64,000 nt of DNA from Amanita rubescens (lineage: Eukaryota > Basidiomycota > Agaricomycetes > Agaricales > Amanitaceae), in assembly GCA_015039365.1 (NCBI GenBank), contig WION01000046.1, positions 1-64,000 on the forward strand. The letters run 5' to 3'. The position numbers were made by a program, and so were the translations under genes. Positions 32,776-45,178 of this stretch are shown here, piece after piece. The notes beneath the pieces are model-generated. The model searched no databases, had not been told where the DNA came from, and saw only the letters and a list, made by a program, of their open reading frames with translations. How positions within the stretch are numbered: the stretch's first letter is position 1; each line of letters opens with the position of its first letter.

Positions 32776-34995
32776 ATGTCATCCGTCGGGTGCCTCGTTA
32801 TCGATCATATGAAGGAATATCTTTGCGAGATCATTGTGCCTATATCTCCTCAAACGACTATCCTCGAACTGAAGCAGCTGCTCAAGGGGATGGAACCAAC
32901 GATCCATGGCGACGTCCACATCCACACGCTCGAGGTGTGGAAATGTGCTGCCCTGGAGGCGTCCGACGATGTCGATCTAGAAGAACTCAAAGAAACCCTC
33001 CTCAGGCTCGACCTTTCCAACAAGCAGATTGCCCGTATGCCTCGTCCAACTTTAAAGGTGTTGAGCCTCGGTTTGAAGGAGGATGAGAGGCTACTAGTAC
33101 AATTGCCCAGTATGTACCCCCATTTACCCTTGCTATATTCACGTGATTTACCTCATGTCAGGTCCTCTCTGGTGCCTCTTCGTCGATCATGATCAGAAGC
33201 CTGTTCGCTTCGTCTCTGTCACCATATCTCCTGGGACCAATGTATTGAACGTGAAGGAGATGGTCTTAGAGAAGGCCCGTATTGAAATTGGCCTCACCGA
33301 CCCCGCAGTGTGGAGATGCTTTGGTTTGAAGGTACGAGGAATGGGAGAAGACGACCAAGCATTTGAGGCACGAGTCCGTACCTTCGACCTTTCTGACAAA
33401 CGGCATGCCGAGAGGCTCTGTGAAACGAGTGCCGTGTTGAAACTCAAGGTGCCACCGGATGAGATGCTGCTGGTACAGTTCCCCAGTATGTACTCTCTTT
33501 CAATCCTGCTATACGCAAGTGATTCACCATCGTAGATATCCGGCAGGACAAGCGCAAACATGACGAAAATGACGATCCGCCATCACAACTCAAGCGTCTG
33601 AGGATGGAAATTGCGGAAGCGCCGTCGCTCCTAGCTGTTTCTTCCGAATTCCAAAAAATCACGGGACCAGAGCATGGCATTGCCTTCAATCGTCCGTTCG
33701 AACCCTTTACGATTCCTCTCGTACTACTTCATGAAGCCTTTGCGATCTTCAAAGATAGGTGTGAAAAGGCACCTTCGGAGCGAGCACTCATTTGCCTCAG
33801 TAAACTCGTCCCTGTCGCCTGCGAATGGCACGGTCTGGAGCTCTCCCGGAGGACGGCAATTCAGTCCGTAATCGCGCAACACACGGGTCTCCAGTTCCGC
33901 GAGCAGAAAGTCCCGGGTACCGAATTCACGACCGATGGAAACCTTGCCATCATCGTCATGCCGGCAGCTATCCGAGAATGCAAGAAGGAGCACGGAAATG
34001 TTCTCAACCAGGCCATCCTATACTATGCAAACTTTCTGAGCAAAACCCATGAGGATCACCGTCGCTTTTACAACTTCAACACACGTTTTCCGAGCATTCT
34101 CATGGTAGATATGGGTACGTCTGCTCATTTATCGCCCGTTCACTTGTTCAAGGTATATGCAGGTCCGTATTTGGGATTTTACGGCGCTGTATGGGACGGG
34201 AAGCGCGTAAGGGTCGAACCTCTCACGCCTCTCTTCGATCTGTCGACCCATTGGAGGGAAACGAAAGCCAGATGCGCCATCGCAGCCTCCTTCGATGCAC
34301 TCATGATTGCCGTTAACAGTATTGAAGCACATTACAATTCAATCGAAGCCGAGGCCAACGTGAATTCCCCACCAGAGAGGTACGATCGTGACCTTCAGAA
34401 AGCTCGCGGATATCCGTTCTTGACATCTTACGAAGACAACGGGCAGGAAATAAATTTCATGTACAATGAACGGCTCCACGACGAAAAGCTTATCTTCTCC
34501 GCCGCCATTGTCAACCAGCCTGACTCCGAAGAATTCGTTGTCAAGTTCACACCGTGGTATTCGGAGGACGCGCATAACTGTCTGTCATCCCACAATTTAG
34601 CGCCGAGGCTTCGGCGATGCGTTCGAATATCTGCGGATTGGATTGCGGTCATCATGGACAAATCAAAGTACCGAGTACTCTTTGGTCTACAGCTCTCCGA
34701 CGCTGACAAGGAGAAGGTGCGACATAAAGTGACGAGCATGGTGCGAATGCTACATCAAGAAGGGTTTGTTCACGGGGACATTCGAGAAGCCAATATTCTT
34801 ATCGACTATAAGTCGCTTACATCTGATGATGTGAAGATTCACCTAATCGACTTCGATTGGGCCGGGCCTATTGGAGAAGCCAAGTACCCAGCTGAAGTCA
34901 ACAAGATAACTATGAGACGCCCGGATGGTGTGGAGGGTGGCGGGCTCATCACTAAACAGCATGACATTGAAATGATATCGTTTCTGTTCGCGTAA
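32776..34995 (+). CDS. Crinkler-type protein: two ubiquitin-like N-domains, NLS and kinase-like C-domain
   Basis: Exons 32776-33109, 33162-33485 and 33536-34995, with a further likely 48-nt in-frame intron at 34115-34162 (VDMG joined to PYLGF). Exons 1 and 2 each encode a Crinkler-like ubiquitin-fold header ending in a LLVQ(L/F)P block, with LDLSNKQIAR and FDLSDKRHAE at equivalent places, so the header is duplicated. Exon 3 opens with RQDKRKHDENDDPPSQLKRL, a bipartite nuclear signal. The C-terminal domain carries HGDIREANILI and LIDFDWAG, the catalytic loop and a DFD-type metal motif of the kinase-like fold found in Crinkler effectors and many basidiomycete proteins. Crinklers act in nuclei of the producing or a neighbouring organism. 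No signal peptide is visible, which is common in this class. Confidence 0.75.
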
Positions 34996-35390
34996 TGTTT
35001 TTTTTTTGCATCATCAACATCCCTTTCTTTGAAGGACTTGAACGTAGTGTCTTTGTAATTACCCATAGATAATCAAATCTAATCATCTCTGCAAGCAGTC
35101 AACTCGGGCTTACTTGTAGGCGTTGCCCATCCCCATCATGGAAGAACTCTGTTTCCAGCATGCTCACCAATGAACACATTGAAGCTACATTTAGCGCGAA
35201 GAGCGTACTGCAGAGCTCAATACTAGTAGTGGCCTAACCGCACCTATGTCACCCTGTATTCGACTCATCGCACCGTGAAAACGCTGAGCTCGCTAGAAAG
35301 TCTATCACATGGTGCAGCGACCAAGTGCCGCCCCCGATGAGCAGGCTAACTACTAAGCGCGCCAAACACCGTTACATGACATATCTGCTG
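34996..35390. other. intergenic spacer
   Basis: No gene recognised. Confidence 0.4.
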
Positions 35391-35690
35391 CCTCGCAGAC
35401 AACAAGATTGCCCTCGCATTGCCTGCCGTCGCCTACAACCCATCGTCCCCAGATGACTCGCAATATGGTTCATATTCCCCAACGAATTAAAAACACCATG
35501 AAGGTCAGGCTACCCCGCAACGACTTCGGGAACGTGACCCTACATTTACGACTCGTGCAGTGTCGGGACATTTCCCACCCAAACCTACCCAAACGCCTCT
35601 GCCTCCACAGTCTGCTCCGCGTACTCCAAATTTTACGCCCTGAGCTGACTCCCGGCCAACGTCCCCCCGCCTGTTCCTGCCCACACTACA
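35391..35690 (+). pseudogene. KRE6 relic R5
   Basis: It contains out-of-frame traces of [26 protein letters not shown], then of NASA, ALS and LPGQRLSACSCP. It ends just before the stop codon of the DUF4238 gene on the other strand. Confidence 0.65.
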
Positions 35691-35691
35691 T

Positions 35692-37140
35692 TCAGAACCT
35701 TAGTCGCCCTTTCAGACCCGGCAAGGAAGCTGCGATATCGGATTTCGTCGAAGATGAGGGAGTGCTCCTGTTTACAGACGGCTCGGGGACCGACGAAGAG
35801 GTTTGCACTGACGGGGGATTGGACGTCCTTGTCTCCCTCGGAACAAGTTTGGAATAAAGCGGCTGTAATTTCGGTCGCTCCGCCACGTCAGCAAAATAAG
35901 TAACCTTCCAATACCGTGCAAGTAGCTCTCCACACAGCTTCGTGTCTTTGAATGATAGGAAGCCATTCTTTCTCACCTCACGAAGGAACACGAAGTTAAC
36001 TTGGTCCGTCTGCTCCGGCGTGAGTTTGGTGATCGTGAAGGTGAATTCATCTTTTTGGCCGGGGCCCGCTCTGTACTGATGGATATTTTCGTCCATTGGG
36101 AGGTCGCCAACAGTTTTAGCGACCGGCGGGATCTTCGGAATCTTATCCAGGTTACTGTTGATTAAAATCTGCCTGCCCCTTGCCATCATGTTTATCATGT
36201 TTTCCCGGAGGCGAAGTACAAACAACATCGTGGGACTGATAACGAACAATCGGTGCAGTCCTAGTTGGAGCGTTTCTGGAAGGCTGAAAAGACCAGAAGA
36301 GAAGTTTGCCAGGCCCTCGAAGAGCCCCAAGTTATTATCCGTCAAGACGAATTCGCGTCCGGGTGCAGCCTGCCAAATCTGCAGGTAATAACACCCTCCC
36401 AGCGTCGCATACGAGTTTGCAACCGTTCCGTAAGGGTCTTTGGTAGGATCCGCACGAGGGCCGCCGGAACCAAACACGTACTCAGACCCCCGTTTGATCA
36501 AATCGTTGTGCGGGGTATCGAGGATGTATGCCAAAGCATGCAGCCACATGTCCAGAGCCGTAGCGGACCCTCCACCACGCTTCGCCGCAGCCTCAGTGGC
36601 AAACTCTTCAATCCACTGCGGCGCGGCGGCGTTATCGGGGTGGTTCACGTCGAAGAAGTGGTGTGATATGGGGACTTTTCGAAAGAACATGATGAAGATG
36701 AACTTGCGGAGACGTTCGAGCTTCTCCCGCGAGATGACGACATCCCGACCACTCGCTGCATCTTTGTGCATCAACTGGATGAGTTCAACCGACGGGTTTT
36801 CGACGAGCCGGCCAAGCTTGGTCTCGACTTCATCAATGTCATTGATGTTTTTGTAGTCTCGATAGAGGTTGTGGACACCATAGGCATCGTCAAACGAGAG
36901 TTCATCTAGAACCTCAGTAGAGAGATTGAACACACGAAGCTTTCGAGGGTCTTTGCCCGTCCGCTTTTTCTGTTGATCGACTTGCTTCCTCGTTCTATTA
37001 CGAAGACGGAAAGGCGCCGTCACCTTGTGCACTGGCATAGCTTTGAAGTAACGCACTCACAGGGGTGGGGTACTCTGGAAGTACTTGAGGATGAAGCGGG
37101 GAATGGTATGGTGGTACACTTTGGGGCGAGGACGCGGCAT
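35692..37140 (-). CDS. DUF4238-domain protein
   Basis: Two exons, 37061-37140 and 35692-36994, joined by a 66-nt intron, give about 460 residues. Exon 1 encodes MPRPRPKVYHHTIPRFILKY, matching the HHxIPRFxLRxF start of DUF4238 proteins. Exon 2 continues with basic KQVDQQKKRTGKDPRKLRVF, LSTEVLDELSFDDAYGVHNLY, ENPSVELIQLM and later VLTDNNLGLFEG, a layout usual for this family. DUF4238 proteins are found in bacteria and fungi; their function is not established and some occur in mobile regions. The C-terminal 50 residues are Ser/Pro-rich. The frame is fully open and sits among KRE6 debris. Confidence 0.75.
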
Positions 37141-37384
37141 CTGTTTGCTGGGAGGAAGAAGGCGCTTGGACCTCCTCTTGCTCTCGTACCACGTGGCACT
37201 CCCTACTAGTACTAGAATTCAGCTAGAACGAATCAGGGCGAATTGCTCCGAATAGCGTTGGCTGGTTTGGCGTGGTTTGATTAGTAGGGTTTGCAGCGAG
37301 CTGGCTGTGCAACCCAATCTCAGATGATGCGGCATGACACGGCATTGCCTGCTGATGTAATACGGCAATCAAGCCGCAGTTAAA
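37141..37384. other. spacer upstream of DUF4238 gene
   Basis: Probable promoter of the minus-strand DUF4238 gene. Nothing else recognised. Confidence 0.35.
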
Positions 37385-38060
37385 AGAACGTTATAAAGAC
37401 CTTGGCCTCGGAATGCCTATGTTGAGCACGGTCGACATGGGTTCTTTCGGGATTAGTTGTTGTCCAAATTGATGCCCGTATCGGGGCCTGCGGCGCTCGC
37501 TCCGAGGCGGTAAGTCGGGGGTCCGCCGACTTGCCTGGTGATGAATTGGTTTTATCCGTTGGATGGGTCGGACCAGCCTGCGGGCGGGGCCACAATCACA
37601 AAACTCAGAGAGGGGAGGTAGAGAGAAACGCACGTAATTCGGCCTCAAATTATGAACGACAAATTCATGGTCGTTCAAATACACGGCGTGCGCGAATTGC
37701 GCGCTCTGAGAAGGGACTTGGCCTGTGGGGTTGACCTTGTCCTTCTCGATTTCAAAGATATCGATTTCCGATGCGCCTTGGTCGAAGGAGGGAAAGGGAC
37801 CTCGGTGGTCGGGACTGGGTCAATGTCCGAACCGGGGAAGAAGTTGACACCCGCTCAGAATTTGTGGGCGGTAGTTGAGGTTGAAATTATCGCTGATGGT
37901 AAATGGGGCGGTGGAGTTGGGCGTAAGGTTTGGTTACATGTGTCTGGTGATGATTTGAGAGTGGTCGTACTGAGCGGAGAGTGACATGATGACGTCACCC
38001 CCGACCCAGACCAAAAGCCTCGCCAGACCGGCCACCTCGCTCTGTTTAACTCGTCCACTC
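37385..38060 (-). pseudogene. KRE6 relic R6 in inverted orientation
   Basis: Read on the minus strand, blocks recur in KRE6 order: EIDIFEI with DKVNPTGQVPSQSA traces, HAVYLNDHEFVVHN, WADPSN, LIPKEPMSTVLNIGI. The other relics of the GH16 region are on the plus strand, so an inversion is implied. Stops are frequent. Confidence 0.65.
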
Positions 38061-39480
38061 ATACAGGGCCAGCGTCAGCCCCACAGGGATAACTCTACCA
38101 CCTCGCAAACAAATTCTCCTCCGCGAGCAACTCGTTCATCCCCACCTCGTACATCTCCCCACGTCTAACGCGATTCTCAAACGGCCCATCTTGACCAGCC
38201 CAATACAACAAGGTTTGGGATCGTGAAACGAACTTCACAACCCCGAACCTATCCTGGCGGTCCTCCATGACCGCGCTCCACCTTCCACTCGTACTAGTTT
38301 TGCTCCAATAACAACCACGCGCTGGCTGTTACAAACGTCCTGTCACTCGCGTCCTGCCCCGACGGCGTTACCACGGTCTCGCACTGTACAAGTACGATCC
38401 CACATTCACCATGTCTGCACGCCGCCTTCTACTCAGACTACTTTTACTCCGAAACCGACATGTTCAGACTCAAAGGAAAACATGGTGTGGGGGCGCAGTA
38501 TACGCTGTTCAGCACGAACGGGTCTGTGTATCTGAATGATACATTGGACTCGGACGGGTTTGATTCATGATACGAACGAGACGAAGAGTCGTCCTTCATA
38601 GCGCCACGGGTGAGGACTCTTTACGGTCCCTGGGGCTACTCTGTAGCTAACAATTGACGCGCGAGGTTGCGCACTCGGCTGATCAGTCCGTTGAACCATT
38701 TATCACTTACGGAATGCCAACGTATCGTATCGGTTGCGAGTGCGTATAGCCTGGTACCACACCTCCTCCCAACTGGACTCAAAGCTTGCCCATCCCCACT
38801 TCCAACCCACTTCACGAGGTTACGACCCCATCCTCGACCGGCTGGAACGACTTAGTGGCGAGGACCTGCACCGCCCAGTCTGAAGATTATCTTAAAGTAC
38901 CACAGAAGCTGCGTTACTGCAACGGGCCCGTTCCCTTCTCTTGGATTCCTTCCTCGCATTGTCGCAGAACAATCCCGGTACCATGATTTTTTTTTCCGAT
39001 TTCGTAATTTCCATATTCATTATTTCTTCTACAGACTCCAACTACCGGAGCGAATAGACAACTGAAACGCGCAAAGCGTTTTATGGGCAGGAGTAGTTGG
39101 AGCTGGTATTCGCGTCGTGAAGGATGAGCAGACGTTTTACCCGGGTGACCGTAGCGGACGATCTACTAGAGTGAGCCTCCGCAAGTAAGAAACCCTTTAT
39201 CTAATGACAATCTCCCCGGCCGGGTTACGGTTTGTATGCGGGTGTATTGAAGAAAGGGACGCGAATGTGCATGAATTTTGGAAGAGTAATTGAGGTTGGT
39301 CGCCCGAAAAAGTTTTATGCGCATTAGTACGAGTAAGTCTCCCATTTTTCAGAGTTCTGAGCACGAGAGCCGAGTACTGATGAAGCACAGAATCGAACGT
39401 TTGAGCTTGACGGCGCAACAGCGGCCAGTACCGAAGAATACAACTGTACGCGGACTAAGCATAGAAGCGCTCTCGATAAC
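38061..39480 (+). pseudogene. KRE6 relic R7, strongly decayed
   Basis: Faint but ordered traces of the GH16 and C-terminal region include a counterpart of TTMIFPAELRFDYVRV at about 39195-39245. The block 38800-39480 is repeated, with many changes, at about 58220-58970. Confidence 0.5.
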
Positions 39481-39689
39481 CAAAGTACTACACTGGGCCT
39501 CAACGCCTGTTGCACCTTCACCTTCAGCTGAAACAGGCCCTTTCGAGTTCCATCCTCAATCTCACACCCGCCAGAAGACCCCTCAGGCTCCAGTCCTCGT
39601 TCGCAAGCTAAAAGTGGTGCAGAAATAAGAGTAAGCCCCGACATCCTGCCCTCGCACATCGACTATATGCGCACAAATCGGGGCTGCTT

Positions 39690-39925
39690 TGCGCACGGGC
39701 CATGGTTGAGCCCATGTTCATCGTCCTAGGCATATCAGCGAATTGGCAAACAACCGACCTAACAACGACAATCTTTCCGGCTGAACTGAGTTTCGATTAC
39801 GTGAGGGTGTATCAGAGAAAGGGGAGTACGAATGTCGGTTGTAATCCGGCTGGTTATCCGACAATGAAGTATATTGATAATCATATCGATGCACGTATTT
39901 TTTTGTTCAGACTGCGCTTGCTTTT
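39690..39925 (+). pseudogene. KRE6 C-terminal fragment
   Basis: A better-preserved piece reads EPMFIVLGISANWQTTDLTT, then FPAELSFDYVRVYQRKGSTN and YPTMKYIDNHID, followed by the usual 3' flank. It is younger than R7. Confidence 0.75.
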
Positions 39926-41249
39926 TTTCTTTCTTTATTCACCCGTTGATATTGTAGAATACTTGTATTAGAGTGGGGTAACGTTAAGGGTGTGGGTGTA
40001 ATCGTGTGCAGGGAATACAGAGCCTCGGGAGACGGGGAGAGAAATGCATCCTATTCTGTCGACTGGATAAGAGAAAACGTGCCGTAAACTCGGGTTGGCA
40101 TGAATCGTAAAGGAGCAATACGGTAACTATGGATTTGAATGAACTATGAGCTCACGGGATACCGCTGTGGTCCGTTTTAGCATCCCGCATCAAAGTGGAA
40201 GGGAAAAAGGAGCGCTCACTGTGCCAGCCTGATATGCAAAAGCAATATTAGTAAAGTGTTGTCTGGAGAAGAATTCTGGTAGATCTGTCTTGTCTGCGTA
40301 CGGTCGAAGGACTTGGAGTGCATATATCCCTATCCAACAAGGAGGTAGTACTGGGATTACTAAGCTATTATCGCCTGTTTTAGTTGTCTGAAGTAAAAAA
40401 AACGGAAAGCTCACATAAGACAGGGCTGAGGTATATTTTAAGTATATTAGTTTGTAGATAAAGCGAATGCTTACAAGTGATCGTGATGAAGACTGATATA
40501 CAAAGGATAAATCATTGTCCAAATAATTCAATATACGCACCATTGGTGAAAGAATAGACGGATTCTACGCCATCGAGAATGATTAGTAAAAAGTGGTTCA
40601 TAAAAGAATTTAGTCTGCGCACTTGTTCCGGTTTTCTTGGTGGTTCACGCCGACGACTGGTTGATAAATGGATAGACTGAAACATAGCCTTCAATCTTCC
40701 TGAAAAACTCTTCTTATTATGATCCAATGGCTCAACGGATCGTCGCCAATTGAGGATTGACTCTTCATTGCGTGCCCTCGATTGGCGGAATGGCGCACTT
40801 GTTCGTGGGGGACGCATTGGATATTCGGTGTGCCGGGAGTCATCAGAGTACTAAAGCGATCTGATTCAACCCGGCTCCCAACTCAGTAAAAACAATGCTT
40901 ACTACGGGTGATTCAACGTGCGTAGGTGAGTAAGACAGCCTTGAAGATGTACTTTGCTGTGCTGGCACTTCTCCGTATGCCGGATAAATGCCTCCGTCAC
41001 GACGTTTTCCTTCAATGAGAGTCGGACTAGTAGTCGACATGGTTTTAGCTGACTGCGGTAGGTTGTACGCTGTAATAGAACTCTGCGTTTTAGAGGAGTG
41101 AACGGGCGGGGGAAAGGATTTCGCTGCGCCAGTGATAGATTCGTGTGGCGTCTGGAATATAGTAGGATTACATAATTTAATGGCACCAGTAAAAAGGAAC
41201 GCGCACAGTTGATGGAGGACGCTGAAACACAACCGGATACATTAGTAAA
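39926..41249. other. unassigned region downstream of the double kinase
   Basis: Minus-strand frames 40843-41232 and 40512-40817 are Ser/Pro-rich and Arg-rich (TSRLSYSPTHVESPVVS; RRREPPRKPEQVRR). They could be C-terminal exons of the double-kinase gene or a small separate gene. I recognise no domain. Confidence 0.35.
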
Positions 41250-44227
41250 TTATTGTGCATGGAAAAACTGGGTGGATGTTATGATTCGTACCATCCGGGC
41301 GGTTGGATCTTGGAATAAAAACACCAGGCTTTTCGTGACATCCTTCATGCTTGGCCGTTCCAACGCCTCCCTCCCCCAGCATCGTTGAATCACGTCCCAT
41401 CCTCCGTCACTCAAAGGTGGGTGATTCGGTCGTGGTGGTTGTTCCCCTCGAAAGTGGAGGCTCCAGATTTGTAAGTCCGTTCTACCTGCAAATGGTATAC
41501 TATCATAATGTATCTACAGAATTCAGAAGTGTAACAATGTATTTATTGTGACTCACTTCGTAAAAAAGACATCCAAACGCATAGACATCCGTCATTTGCG
41601 TTCGGGCCGGAACACCATTAACATCGTCATTTGTAGGGAGGATCCCGAATAACTCGGGGGCCGAAAAGTTGAGATGTTTAGCCCCAGATTGGGTATTCGT
41701 GGCGTCCGAGAGTCTGGTCAATCCGAAATCGGCTATTTGAACACGAAGATTGGAATCCAAAAAGATATTTTCCTAAGAGAATTATCAGCACTCATATGTA
41801 GCGTGTTTTAAGTAGAATACCCCGCGAAGGTCGCCATGAATTGCGCCTACTGAATGAATATATTCAATGCCCTGTGCCGCTTCCAGGATCTCGAAGGGAA
41901 GTAAGCGTCAATAAAGAGCCAAGGAGAGGAACCGTACCCATTCTTCTATCTCGGATACTGATGGATTTTCTTTCTTCCGCCATCGGGCCAGCGTACCATT
42001 CGTCATAAAGGGCGAGACAAGAAAGAATTGGGGCACTTTTCCATCCAAAACTTCGTAGATTCCATAAAATGGCAGCACAAACTTGTGCTTGAGCGATCCC
42101 CACATCAACGCTTCTCGACAAAAGGCCTGTTGGAGAACAATAAACAACACCTTTATTAGAACGACGTAAATGGCTTACGACATCGTTGTCAGACTTGTAC
42201 AACACTTTCAGAGCAACAACTTCCTCCCGCATTTTTCCCTCGAAAACGCGCCCGAATCCGCCGCTACCAATGTAATTGCGCTCGGTTGGCATGCAGACTC
42301 CCGTTACAACCAATGACGGTGGGATGACAGGCATCTTTGAATTGAGTTTGAACATCAGTCGCCTCGCTCGTCCGTTGATGTCTATGGTTGGATCCGAATT
42401 GCACAAGCGGCGGTCGCGAAGCAGGTGAAGCAAAAAATCCATCAAGTTCTGGACGTCCGAGGCTTGGTCAAGTTGTTCCGCAACGCTGAGATAGTCTTCT
42501 CTAGTCAAGATCCTACACACGAGATCGATGATCGATGCATTGACGACAGACGTGATACAAGTTCCGGGCTATAAGCTCATTAGTACTATGCGGATGCGTT
42601 TTCTGATATCGCTATACCTTCCAATCCTTAAGAATGAAAAGCAGAAATAAGAGGGGATGACGGTCTGGATCGGACATCATCATATCACTGATGTCTTTTA
42701 TAGCTGGTCGTTCCGACGGCATCATCGCCCAGCACCGCTCGATCAACTCCCAAGCTTCATCTTTCAAAGGTGGGTCGTCCAGTCGAGGCGGACGCACGCC
42801 TTGAGAGACAAGGGCCATGACTTGTAAGCCCTGTCTACCGGCAAAAGGTATGTTGTCGTAATGGATCTGCGTAATTCAGTAAGAGAATCCGCATATTAAT
42901 TATAACTCACTTCATAATAAAGACATCCGAACGCATATATGTCCGACATTTGGGTTCTGGCTGGATCATAAGCTGAGTCGTCGCCGTCCTCGACGCGTCC
43001 AAACAACTCCGGGGCCGCGAAGTGCATATGTTTCGCTCCAGACCGCGTATTCGTTGTATCTGAGAGTCGGGTTAACCCAAAGTCGGCGATTTGAACATGA
43101 AGGTTGGCTTCCAAGAGAACGTTGTCCTAAAAAGGATTGTCAGTTTCCCAACAAAGCATGTTTCCGGATAGATTACCCCTCGGAGGTCGCCATGAACCAT
43201 GCCTTCGGAATGAATGTATTCGATGCCCAGAGCTACTTCCAGTATCTTTCAGACGGGTGAGATAAAGGGTAAGTCAACCAAAGAAAAGACCTACGCGTTC
43301 TTCTATCTCGAATACTGATGGAGCCGCCTGCTTCCGCCACTGAGATAAAGTGCCTTTCTCCATATAGGGAGAGATAAGAAAGGCCGTTCCATCTTCGTGT
43401 TCATCGATTCCCAGGAATGGCAGCACAAATTTGTGCTTTAGCGATCCCCACATCAAAGCCTCTCGACAAAAGGCCAGCTGGAACCGAAATAATAAAAAAG
43501 TTGCGTTCAAATGAGAACGAGACGTCGGACTTACAGCATTATCATCGGACTTGTATAACACTTTCAACGCAACGGGTTCTCCCTTTAGCTCGCTCTTGTA
43601 AACGCGCCCGAACCCACCACCGCCAATATAATCTTGCTCCGCAGGCTGGTTGACTCCAGTCGTGATTAAAGACCACGGTATGACAGGCGTTTTTGTTATG
43701 ATTTTGAACATGAACCGCCGTGCTCGCCGGTTGAAGTCGTCCTGATTTGGTAAGAGACGATAGCGAAGTATGTGAAGTATGAAATCGAGAAGATTTTGGG
43801 AGTCCGAGGTAAGATCTAGCTGTGTTGCAAGGTTGAGGTAGTCTTCTCCGGATAGTAGCTTGCACATGAGATCGGTAGTGCTTGCGTTTACGACAGACGC
43901 GATAGAGGAACCGGGCTACGAGGTCTTGAGTAGGTATATTCCGCGCTTAAAAATGCTACGCACCTCCTTGGCATTGAGTATAGAGAGTAACGGTGGGAGG
44001 GTATCGCTCTCGATATCATTCTTCATGTCGTATGACGTTTTTGGCGTCCTCACACCTCTCGACGGACCAACGTTCCGCCTATACTCATGGAGTTCCTGCG
44101 CAGTCATTTCTTCCAACGTTTCTAGTTTCTCCGACGAGTCCTCTTCAGCCCATTCAATAAACTCTGGCCTTTGCAGTGCATCCCTAGTAAACACGATTGC
44201 GGAGCTTCTGAGCTCCTTGGGGACCAT
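41250..44227 (-). CDS. predicted tandem double-kinase protein (K9-K8)
   Basis: Eleven exons, all phase 0: 43964-44227, 43535-43915, 43295-43477, 43177-43245, 42911-43126, 42618-42866, 42179-42568, 41938-42126, 41821-41889, 41557-41772 and 41250-41513, giving 829 residues. The K9 C-lobe exon has no stop. After PAIKDISDMMM it runs directly into SDPDRHPLLFLLFILKDWK, the half-module that should begin the next unit, and then splices to K8 (PGTCITSVVNAS...). This is the clearest evidence that units are translated together. Both kinases look competent: GGGGFGRVYKS/GSGGFGRVFEG, VALKVLY, HGDLRG, IADFGLTR, APELFG. The N-terminal 65 residues are unique and rich in acidic and basic residues. K8 has no ATG of its own. 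The 3' end might splice further at 41291. Confidence 0.75.
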
Positions 44228-44329
44228 TGTCGAGTTGACCGGTCAGACCGTGCGACGGATGCAGAGGGGGAGAGCCTTATCGCCCAGAGAGGTTCTCAGC
44301 GGCACCTGATTATGTGACGGTGACATAGA

Positions 44330-45110
44330 AAAGCCAGCGCTGAGCGCTCGTTCCAAATGTTGACGGTGAGGTTGTGGTAAACCTAAACCCTATGTTAGGG
44401 GTCCGAAAATGATGTGGCGAATCGACAACCAGCAAACACGATTATCAGGCTCGTTCATCTCGAGCGCCCAACCCCTCCGCACCCGTGTGACTCTGTCTCC
44501 AACCACGAGCCTCGGAAGAACCTGACGTTGCATTGCAGACGACAAGACCGCCCTCCCTCACCCCAGACAAGTCGTATGTACCCAAGTTCAAGTCAATAAA
44601 AGCGGCTATCGTGCGAGGACGGCCCTCCATCGGCTAGCTCGAACCACCAGACGACGAAGACATACTACACGGTCCTCGCTTGGGCCAATATCATCTTAGA
44701 TGGGACGCCGTCATGCTATCGTGATGCATGCTCAACTTCGGACTTTTTTTTCATGCCCCGCCTCCTCAGATTTTCATCCTGTCTTTTATCACCCATAGTA
44801 TGCACGGTTACTATTATCCAAGACCGTCGCGGCAGCCTCCAACGTCCTTATCGACACCGTAGGTACGCATTACACTTTCTTCCTTGCCTTCGCCTCCTAA
44901 CCGTTCTCAACCACGTAGCAGATTTCCCTGATACTATGCCTGCATCTCCTCGCTGAAAAACTACGGCGGCTAACGCCAAATCCACTAAAAACGCGTAAAT
45001 CGTTCATTGGAGAGTATAATAGCTGGTGTTTTCCAAGGAGTTAGGAAAGATGTACGTTGCTCTATTGCTAATGGTATAGAGTATCAAGTCATTTCACATT
45101 CTAAAATATT
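44330..45110 (+). pseudogene. KRE6 relic R8 (cytosolic and membrane region) with shared flank
   Basis: It begins by the telomere-like box GTAAACCTAAACCCTA (44377-44392) upstream of K9. It retains traces of DPPDDEDLLHDPRS, of MLNVGL and of the membrane segment. The part from 44640 onward recurs at 48840-49310 and 52540-53020. Confidence 0.65.
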
Positions 45111-45178
45111 GCCTTGTGGGACAAGAGGGCCAACTAGATGCAATCAACGCGACATTACGATATTGCTGCAAGCATGAA

